The position numbers were made by a program, and so were the translations under genes. Below, piece by piece: positions 33,805 to 39,739 of a stretch of DNA of 39,739 nucleotides. The DNA is from Cyanocohniella sp. LLY (lineage in GTDB: Bacteria > Cyanobacteriota > Cyanobacteriia > Cyanobacteriales > Nostocaceae): the NCBI GenBank assembly GCA_022241785.1, contig JAKOMP010000062.1, positions 1 to 39,739 on the forward strand, read 5' to 3'. Below the pieces are notes generated by a model. It saw only the letters and a list, made by a program, of their open reading frames with translations, was not told the DNA's origin and ran no database searches. How positions within the stretch are numbered: the stretch's first letter is position 1; every line of letters starts with the position of its first letter.

Positions 33805-35370
33805 TTACCCAATGACAAAAGATTCAATTTCGGAATTTTGCCATTCTCTTTGATGCCATTCAGTTACCAAAGGACGAACAACAAATTTAAGTTTTCCATC
33901 ACCTTTAACATCAATGCGTAAACCTGAATAGGGTCGGCGTTTTTTAGAACCACTACCATTGCGACCAATAAAAAGATGCGATCGCGCTACTAGCTGATTT
34001 GTCCCGCCAATGGTTTCCATTAAGTCTGAGCCTTCAGTTCTTTGGCGACGCAGACTATATCCACTACCGCCACAAACTATCCAGTTAATATAAGAATCAC
34101 CATGTCCGGTATCCCCAGTCTGGAGGTGTTCTAAACAATGGGCGTGACCATTTAAAACTAAATCTACCAGAGGACGGTCTTCAGTTGGGGAACCGACTGC
34201 TTCGGCTACTGCATCTAGTACACCACGCAAGCGATCGCGTATAGCTAGAGTTTGCGCTTGTTCCCATTTAGTCGCTTCTGTGACATAAGGTGGATGGTGA
34301 AAAAAAATCACTCTTCCCCGCACATCCTCAGTATTCCAAGATTCAATTAATCTGCGTTTGAGCCACTCTAGTTGTTCAACATCAGTTACGGCTGTTTTGT
34401 CAGTGTATAACTGCTTGTCGATATCAACAATCAATTCTTCGATTTGCGACAGTTGACCCTGTAAGTCATCTAGTTGCTCCGCTTCACTGGGATTATCAGG
34501 ATTAAGTGTGGCTGAAGTTTCAATAATTTGTTGCTTTTCCTGCTCGAAATCTTGACGGCGCTGTTCTAAAACTCGGCGCTGTTCTTGACCTGCTTTTGTG
34601 CTTGGTAGTGGTGGCGGTTCATTAAATGTATTAGAGTCTAGGGCAAAAAAGTCAATCCCGCCGTAGCTAAAAGTATAGTAGCGATTGGGCAAACGAGTAA
34701 AGTGTCCTGGTTGATAGCTCAGACAGCGACCAGTGTTGGTTTGGGCTGTATAGTATTTATCTAAATGTTGAGCTAACTCACTTGGCAGTTGAAAAGCTTT
34801 CAGATAGTCCAAGAAAGCCTTGGCGTAAGCTTTACCTGTATCAGAACCACGCAAACCCACATCCAAATCTAACTGCGATCGCAATAAACGACGAATAGGT
34901 AGCGTAGTTAAGGAAAGTACACTCAAGACAATTGGCAAATCATAGTAATCATGATTTCCCGGTACAGGCAAAATGGGCAATTTAAAAACCATCTTGTCAT
35001 AAGCAATGTCTTTGTAATTCTCTCCACCTACCAAAAACTCTCGGTAAGGCCGGATGAAATTTTGCTGATAGTATTCACTCGACCCCACCAAATAAATTAC
35101 ATCGCCGGTGTGCAGCATAAAACTACATTCTTCATGGTGAGGTAGCATTATTTCCGCCACCTGTCGTTGGGGATTGTGACCCCGGTGACTACCAGTACCA
35201 CTGTCGCCTATAACTAAAAAAGAAAATTCACCATCATTGGCGTGGTCATCATCCAACACCAACCGAGTTTGATCAATACCCCTCTCTAAAATTAACGGGT
35301 CTTGCCATTTTACCCGTTGCTTCATCTTGCGAATTTTTTTAGCGATCGCCGGATCAGAAACGAGTTTCAA
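33805..35370 (-). CDS. Calcineurin-like metallophosphoesterase
   Basis: This 521-residue protein has the five metallophosphatase motifs in order: GDSGTG (Asp56), GDVIY (Asp90), GNHDYY (139-140), HHPP and GHAH. A charged coiled insert (RRVLEQRRQDFEQEKQQIIE region) lies between motifs III and IV. There is no signal peptide, so it is cytoplasmic. The substrate is unknown. It lies downstream of the diacylglycerol-kinase-like gene on the same strand, 43 bp apart. Confidence 0.88.
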   Translation of the reverse strand: MKLVSDPAIAKKIRKMKQRVKWQDPLILERGIDQTRLVLDDDHANDGEFSFLVIGDSGTGSHRGHNPQRQVAEIMLPHHEECSFMLHTGDVIYLVGSSEYYQQNFIRPYREFLVGGENYKDIAYDKMVFKLPILPVPGNHDYYDLPIVLSVLSLTTLPIRRLLRSQLDLDVGLRGSDTGKAYAKAFLDYLKAFQLPSELAQHLDKYYTAQTNTGRCLSYQPGHFTRLPNRYYTFSYGGIDFFALDSNTFNEPPPLPSTKAGQEQRRVLEQRRQDFEQEKQQIIETSATLNPDNPSEAEQLDDLQGQLSQIEELIVDIDKQLYTDKTAVTDVEQLEWLKRRLIESWNTEDVRGRVIFFHHPPYVTEATKWEQAQTLAIRDRLRGVLDAVAEAVGSPTEDRPLVDLVLNGHAHCLEHLQTGDTGHGDSYINWIVCGGSGYSLRRQRTEGSDLMETIGGTNQLVARSHLFIGRNGSGSKKRRPYSGLRIDVKGDGKLKFVVRPLVTEWHQREWQNSEIESFVIG

Positions 35371-35413
35371 GGCAATTTACTCCTAAATCTGGTTTACTCT
35401 CTCCATCTCTCCA

Positions 35414-36382
35414 TTATTCCTCAGAGTCTTTCATCTCAACTGTCAAATTAGGCAGTCCCTCTAATTTTTCCGTAGGCCCAATTTCTGGATTATTAGGTAC
35501 AAAGATTTTTAAACCTGCTGGTACACAATAAATTTCAATGGGAGTCTTACCAATCATTTCCCCATCAACAACCACCTTTTGTGGGGGATCAGTGGTAATT
35601 TTAAATGTGTCTCCTCGCAAATAGCCAATATCATCTCGTTCTACTGCGTTACCTGTAGCAGCCGTTTGAAATAAGTGAAATGCCGCGGCGACCGCTCCTG
35701 CCTTACTCGCTGGAGCTACTATGGTTAAATCTAGTAATCCGTCATCATAAAGGATACCTGCTGGGCCTTGAGCAAAAACTGAACTTGCAGGTGCAGCATT
35801 AGCCACTGTTACAGCTGAAGCACTAGTTTTAATTATTCTGTCATCAGTTTCTATTTCTACATCAAAACTCTGTAAATTTCGCAGCTGTTGCACCCCAGCT
35901 AAAATATATGCCATGACCCCAAAGCGTTTTTTGGCATCCCTGTCTGCCAGTTCTACTGTATCAGCTTCAAAGCCCACACCTGCCAACAACACCATCGGCC
36001 GACCATTACAATAAGCTGCATCTACGCGCCGAGTTGCTCCCTGTAAAATAGTTTGACAGGCGGCGTCAATTGTGTCGGGAATTGTCAAGGCTGCGGCGAA
36101 AGCGTTGGCTGTTCCCCTAGAAATAATTCCAAATGGAATATCAGTCCCTACCACAGCAGTAGCAGCAGCAGAAAGTGTACCATCTCCACCAGAAGCAATA
36201 ATCGCATCAACTCCCCGCTCAACTGCCGCCTGAGCCAATTTATCGGCATCAAGTTCTTCAGTTGTGAAGTAAATATCCAGGTCAATTTCTGGCTCTAATA
36301 TTGCCCGAATCTGCACCAGTTCTGTTTCTGGGTCACCCTGACCCGCAACTGGATTGAAGATAAGGCAGGCGGAACGTTTCAT
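35414..36382 (-). CDS. Diacylglycerol/lipid kinase family protein (YegS/BmrU-like)
   Basis: This 322-residue protein has a DAGK catalytic domain: FNPVAGQG near the N-terminus, the nucleotide-binding GGDGT at 65-69, and PFGIISRGTANAFA. The C-terminal half has GILYDDGLLDLTIV and VVVDGEMIGKTP, typical of the beta-rich lipid kinase domain. It probably phosphorylates diacylglycerol or a related lipid at the membrane. It forms a probable pair with the metallophosphoesterase gene. Confidence 0.9.
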   Translation of the reverse strand: MKRSACLIFNPVAGQGDPETELVQIRAILEPEIDLDIYFTTEELDADKLAQAAVERGVDAIIASGGDGTLSAAATAVVGTDIPFGIISRGTANAFAAALTIPDTIDAACQTILQGATRRVDAAYCNGRPMVLLAGVGFEADTVELADRDAKKRFGVMAYILAGVQQLRNLQSFDVEIETDDRIIKTSASAVTVANAAPASSVFAQGPAGILYDDGLLDLTIVAPASKAGAVAAAFHLFQTAATGNAVERDDIGYLRGDTFKITTDPPQKVVVDGEMIGKTPIEIYCVPAGLKIFVPNNPEIGPTEKLEGLPNLTVEMKDSEE

Positions 36383-36733
36383 AGGGTTAAGGATTACGTT
36401 TTAGTAAATAAAATTTGAAATTATTTCTAACTTTAATGTCAGATTATCATTCCCCTCTCAAATTATCACGTCTGTCTGGTGGTAGGTTTGCCTATGTATA
36501 GTTAGGAATGCGGATTTAATAAAATTAGGACTTACGCAATCGCTACGAAAATCAAGGCTTTGAGATTGCTTCCCTACGGTCGCAATGACGTTGAGTAATT
36601 CAAAAAAATGTAAACAAATGTAAAAAAAGTAAAAATAACCTTTACCCCAATTAGACAATAACAATCCGGTGACTCACCCACTGCGGTAGTCTAGATGAGA
36701 GTGAATGTATCGCCTGGTTTGACATATTGTTTT
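36383..36733. other. Divergent spacer upstream of hemC with a dispersed repeat
   Basis: The gap between the lipid kinase and hemC start is about 350 bp. It contains a repeat-like unit at 36529-36592 (GGACTTACGCAATCGCTACG, then TTCCCTACGGTCGCAATGACG) of the kind scattered in Nostoc genomes, and A/T-rich flanks. I see no gene in it; a short minus-strand frame at 36458-36664 does not look coding. Confidence 0.55.
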
Positions 36734-37705
36734 ATGACTTCAGTTGTATCCAGTCCCCCACGCACCATCCGTATTGGTTCTCGGAAAAGTCAACTCGCCC
36801 TAGTTCAGACCTACTGGGTACGAGAGCAACTTCAAAAAAGTTTTCCTGATATCTCTTTTGAAGTCCATACCATGTCTACCCAAGGTGACAAAATCCTGGA
36901 TGTAGCATTAGCCAAAATTGGCGATAAAGGACTATTTACTAAAGAACTTGAACTGGGAATGATCAATCAAGAGATTGACTTTGCGGTTCATTCTCTCAAA
37001 GATTTGCCGACTAATTTGCCAGAGGGATTAACCCTAGCAGCAATTACAGAACGGGAAAATCCGGCAGATGCTTTAGTGGTACACGAAAAGCATAAAGATA
37101 AACAAATTGAAACTTTGCCCGCAGGTGCGGTGATTGGCACATCTTCTTTGAGACGACTAGCACAACTACGTCACCATTTTCCGCATTTTACATTTAAAGA
37201 TGTCCGGGGAAATTTGAATACACGGATGGCCAAACTAGATGCAGGCGAATATGATGCCCTGATTTTAGCCGCCGCAGGATTAGGGCGTTTAGGCATGGGC
37301 GATCGCATTCATCAAGTTCTCCCCAAAGAAATATCACTCCACGCAGTGGGACAAGGTGCTTTAGGCATAGAATGTCGTGCAGATGACAACGAACTCATCT
37401 CATTACTGAAAGCCATTGAACATCCGGCAACGCGCGATCGCTGTCTAGCCGAAAGAGCATTTTTAAGGATACTCGAAGGCGGTTGTCAAGTACCCATTGG
37501 TGTAAATACAGAAATTGATGGTGATAAATTAACACTCACAGGCATAGTCGCCAGTGTCGATGGACAAAAACTAGTTCAAGACACGATTACCGGTACTGCC
37601 AACAACGCCGAAGCCATAGGTGCTGAATTAGCAGAATGCTTGCGAAAACAAGGCGCACAAGAAATTCTAGAAGAAATTTTCACGGAAATCCAACGGGGTG
37701 CTTAA
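36734..37705 (+). CDS. hemC: Porphobilinogen deaminase HemC
   Basis: Started at the ATG at 36734 (MTSVVSS), this 323-residue protein has the length of Nostoc HemC; an in-frame ATG at 36695 would add 13 unlikely residues. It joins four porphobilinogen molecules to hydroxymethylbilane in tetrapyrrole synthesis. Signatures are [12 protein letters not shown], the Asp-containing [23 protein letters not shown] and the cofactor Cys in EGGCQVPIG. It precedes glgA by 128 bp of repeat-containing DNA. Confidence 0.97.
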   Translation: MTSVVSSPPRTIRIGSRKSQLALVQTYWVREQLQKSFPDISFEVHTMSTQGDKILDVALAKIGDKGLFTKELELGMINQEIDFAVHSLKDLPTNLPEGLTLAAITERENPADALVVHEKHKDKQIETLPAGAVIGTSSLRRLAQLRHHFPHFTFKDVRGNLNTRMAKLDAGEYDALILAAAGLGRLGMGDRIHQVLPKEISLHAVGQGALGIECRADDNELISLLKAIEHPATRDRCLAERAFLRILEGGCQVPIGVNTEIDGDKLTLTGIVASVDGQKLVQDTITGTANNAEAIGAELAECLRKQGAQEILEEIFTEIQRGA

Positions 37706-37833
37706 GCCATAGGGCAAGCAGATGTGCTTAGATAAGTAATCAGTGGACAGTAAACAGTTAACGGTGAAAACCTGATAACTGATAACTGAATAATTGAAAA
37801 CTGATCAGCTGAACCGGGGAAATAAAAATTACC
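37706..37833. repeat. Short tandem repeat spacer between hemC and glgA
   Basis: CTGATAA-type units recur (CTGATAACTGATAACTGA at about 37771-37788, with CAGTGGACAGTAAACAG nearby). This is typical of Nostoc intergenic heptamer repeats. The ribosome site of glgA is not obvious (GGGGAAATAAAAATTACC precedes the ATG). Confidence 0.6.
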
Positions 37834-39261
37834 ATGCGGATTCTATTCGTTGCAGCAGAGGCAGCTCCCGTCGCAAAAGTTGGAGGAATGGGGGATGTTG
37901 TGGGAGCATTGCCCAAAATCTTGAGGAAAATGGGGCATGATGTGCGAATATTCATGCCTTACTACGGCTTCCTACCAGACAAAATGGAAGTTCCCAAAGA
38001 CCCTATTTGGTCTGGATATGCCATGTTCCAGGATTTTGCAGTTTACGAAAGCATTTTGCCTGGTACTGATGTTCCTTTATACTTATTTGGGCATCCTGCT
38101 TTTTTACCCCGCCGGATTTATTCTGGAGACGATGAAGATTGGCGGTTCACTTTATTTGCTAACGGCGCAGCTGAATTTTGCTGGAATTACTGGAAACCAG
38201 AAATCATTCACTGTCATGATTGGCACACCGGGATGATTCCTGTGTGGATGCACCAAGACCCTGATATCAGTACTGTTTTCACCATTCACAACTTGGCTTA
38301 TCAAGGGCCTTGGCGTTGGTATTTAGAGAAAATTACTTGGTGTCCTTGGTATATGCAAGGACACAACACAATGGCGGCTGCGGTGCAATATGCCGATAGG
38401 GTAAATACCGTTTCTCCCACTTATGCCGAGCAAATCAAAACAGCTGCTTACGGAGAAACATTAGAAGGTTTACTGTCTTTCATTAGTGGTAAGTTATCGG
38501 GGATTATCAACGGCATAGACCTAGAAATATATGATCCCACAGACGACAAATACATTGCCCAGCAATTCACCATCGATACCCTAGATAAACGACCAGCGAA
38601 CAAAGTTGCTCTGCAAGAAGAAGTAGGATTAGAAGTGAACAAAAAGGCCTTTTTAATCGGCATGGTGACACGCTTAGTCGAGCAAAAAGGTATTGATTTA
38701 GTCTTGCAAATTTTAGATCGCTTCATGGCATATACAGATGCCCAATTTGTACTGTTGGGAACAGGCGATCGCTATTATGAAACCCAAATGTGGCAGTTAG
38801 CATCCCGTTATCCCGGACGCATGGCAGTTTATTTACTATATAATGATGCCCTGTCTCGGAGAATTTACGCTGGTACTGATGCCTTCTTAATGCCTAGCCG
38901 ATTTGAACCATGCGGTATCAGCCAAATGATGTCTTTGCGCTACGGTTCGGTTCCCATTGTTCGCCGTACAGGTGGATTAGTTGATACTGTATTTCACCAC
39001 GATCCCATGAATGCTGCTGGTACTGGTTATTGTTTTGACCGCTATGAACCACTAGATTTATTCACCTGTATGATTCGAGCTTGGGAAGGTTTCCGTTTCC
39101 AACCTCAATGGCAAGAATTACAACAACGTGGTATGAGCGCAGACTTCAGTTGGTACCAATCTGCTAAACAGTATGTGAAGTTGTATAGATCCATTTTAGG
39201 CTTGCCAGCAGAAGAGGAAAAAGCGACTCCAGAACCACAGTTAGCAATTCCGAGTTCGTAA
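37834..39261 (+). CDS. glgA: Glycogen synthase GlgA
   Basis: This 475-residue GT5 glycogen/starch synthase uses ADP-glucose to extend alpha-1,4-glucan. The N-terminal ADP-glucose loop is [13 protein letters not shown] (about 15-27), and [10 protein letters not shown] follows. The GT-B C-terminal domain has [15 protein letters not shown] and [24 protein letters not shown], with TGGLVDTV. Sequence style fits cyanobacterial GlgA1. The last 25 residues are variable and Glu/Pro-rich. Confidence 0.96.
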   Translation: MRILFVAAEAAPVAKVGGMGDVVGALPKILRKMGHDVRIFMPYYGFLPDKMEVPKDPIWSGYAMFQDFAVYESILPGTDVPLYLFGHPAFLPRRIYSGDDEDWRFTLFANGAAEFCWNYWKPEIIHCHDWHTGMIPVWMHQDPDISTVFTIHNLAYQGPWRWYLEKITWCPWYMQGHNTMAAAVQYADRVNTVSPTYAEQIKTAAYGETLEGLLSFISGKLSGIINGIDLEIYDPTDDKYIAQQFTIDTLDKRPANKVALQEEVGLEVNKKAFLIGMVTRLVEQKGIDLVLQILDRFMAYTDAQFVLLGTGDRYYETQMWQLASRYPGRMAVYLLYNDALSRRIYAGTDAFLMPSRFEPCGISQMMSLRYGSVPIVRRTGGLVDTVFHHDPMNAAGTGYCFDRYEPLDLFTCMIRAWEGFRFQPQWQELQQRGMSADFSWYQSAKQYVKLYRSILGLPAEEEKATPEPQLAIPSS

Positions 39262-39267
39262 TTTGTC

Positions 39268-39395
39268 AGGAACAGGAACTAAATAATTCCCGTAGATTGG
39301 GTTGACGTAAGGAAACCCAACATCATTGGCAGCATTGGGTATCGCTGTTGCTCCACCCAACCTTGTATCTTGTATCTTATTTAATCCCCGATCCT
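39268..39395. repeat. Dispersed repeat copy 2
   Basis: This is the simpler copy of the repeat at 12919-13127, in the same orientation and without the hairpin insert. It starts 7 bp after the glgA stop, so that gene's message runs into it. It contains GGGTTGACGTAAGGAAACCC, an imperfect hairpin. Confidence 0.75.
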
Positions 39396-39410
39396 AATTC
39401 GTAATTGCTT

Positions 39411-39444
39411 CATTCCTAGCCTCAGGCTGGGAATGTCTTTTTTT
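39411..39444 (+). terminator. Rho-independent terminator for glgA
   Basis: CATTCC-T-AGCCT pairs with AGGCT-G-GGAATG (39411-39435) around a single C, followed by TCTTTTTTT. The stem is long, with one symmetrical mismatch and a tiny loop, and lies about 150 bp after the glgA stop. Confidence 0.8.
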
Positions 39445-39590
39445 AACGTGAGTCGCCAACGGAGGCGTACGTATTTTTCTGACTTTTCACGTCATGTGGA
39501 AAAGGTAACGCAAAACCTAACCCCCCAGCCCCCTTCCCTACGAGGGAATGGGGAGAAGTCAAAGGGGAGCATCTCATTTTTTGAAGTAGC
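39445..39590. other. Spacer with repeat-like sequence
   Basis: It contains CCTAACCCCCCAGCCCCCTT (39519-39538) followed by CCCTACGAGGGAATGGGGAG, a common Nostoc intergenic repeat. I see no gene in it. It leads into the right-edge transposase fragment. Confidence 0.5.
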
Positions 39591-39739
39591 TCAAACCGAT
39601 AATAATCCATTGAGGTAGGCACAACGATGAGCAAGGACTTGAGGCACATTTTCGCGCTTCCATTGCGCTCCAGAAATCTTAGTTCGACGGTCAACTTGTT
39701 TAACGGCAGATTCAACCGACCCAGAACCAATTGAACAAA
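39591..39739 (-). CDS. ISKra4-family transposase, C-terminal fragment (cut by window edge)
   Basis: The minus strand reads CSIGSGSVESAVKQVDRRTK, then ISGAQWKRENVPQVLAHRCA, and ends YLNGLLSV at a TGA (39591-39593). This is the C-terminal signature of ISKra4 transposases, with the catalytic Glu in GSVESAVKQ. About 49 codons are visible and the N-terminal part lies beyond the window, so completeness cannot be judged. Confidence 0.85.
   Translation of the reverse strand, partial: CSIGSGSVESAVKQVDRRTKISGAQWKRENVPQVLAHRCAYLNGLLSV

Overview
The window is chromosomal DNA from a filamentous, heterocyst-forming cyanobacterium of the Nostoc/Anabaena group. The evidence is the nif gene order, a XisA-type nifD excision element, the heterocyst ferredoxin gene fdxH, many HIP1 octamers (GCGATCGC), and numerous GC-rich dispersed repeats and cyanobacterial insertion sequences. 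No rRNA or tRNA gene was seen.

Layout. (1) 1-2350 is the nifK-proximal end of the nifD excision element. It holds an IS630-type transposase fragment cut by the window edge, the tail of a broken gene, a cysteine-rich small lipoprotein candidate, and xisA on the minus strand. (2) 2351-11358 is the nif cluster on the plus strand: the 3' end of nifD (separated from its 5' part by the element), nifK, a Mo-nitrogenase-associated small gene, nifE, nifN, nifX, a DUF269 gene, a DUF683 gene, nifW, hesA, hesB and fdxH, closed by a clear terminator. It encodes part of the MoFe protein, the FeMo-cofactor scaffold and carrier proteins, accessory proteins, a sulfur/Fe-S assembly pair and the electron donor. 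The nifD reading frame needs XisA-mediated excision to be restored. (3) 11765-18267 holds an old yellow enzyme, a ferredoxin/metallo-beta-lactamase fusion with a peroxiredoxin-like neighbour, an orphan HsdR-N-like nuclease domain, and a LysR regulator divergent from ilvD. (4) 18202-22835 holds a truncated glutamate-receptor-type channel, an ankyrin/SagB-type oxidoreductase/small-protein cluster, the hydrogenase maturation protease hupW and an unknown gene. (5) 22934-26930 is a mobile-element graveyard: a complete ISL3 element with a perfect 8-bp target duplication, an IS701/IS4-like remnant cut by an ISAs1-like element, and the tail of a broken host gene. (6) 26887-33720 is a probable stress/envelope block: a 1034-residue repeat membrane protein divergent from a duplicated YflT-type stress protein, a BON lipoprotein, a CAAD/CURT1-like membrane protein and a small acidic protein. 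(7) 33805-39261 is housekeeping: a metallophosphatase, a diacylglycerol-kinase-like enzyme, hemC and glgA. An ISKra4 transposase fragment runs off the right edge.

The most notable signals are small nested repeats. A 54-nt GC-rich hairpin sits in frame inside the ISL3 transposase, and a 108-nt insert ending in the same motif splits another dispersed repeat beside the nif genes. Others are the degenerate XisA crossover core at the nifD junction, a channel gene that has lost its second ligand-binding lobe, and a WAP-like cysteine pattern in a small protein carried by the nifD element. I found no clearly new defence or RNA system. The best candidates for undescribed biology are the ankyrin/SagB/hupW neighbourhood and the 1034-residue repeat protein with its stress-gene neighbours.
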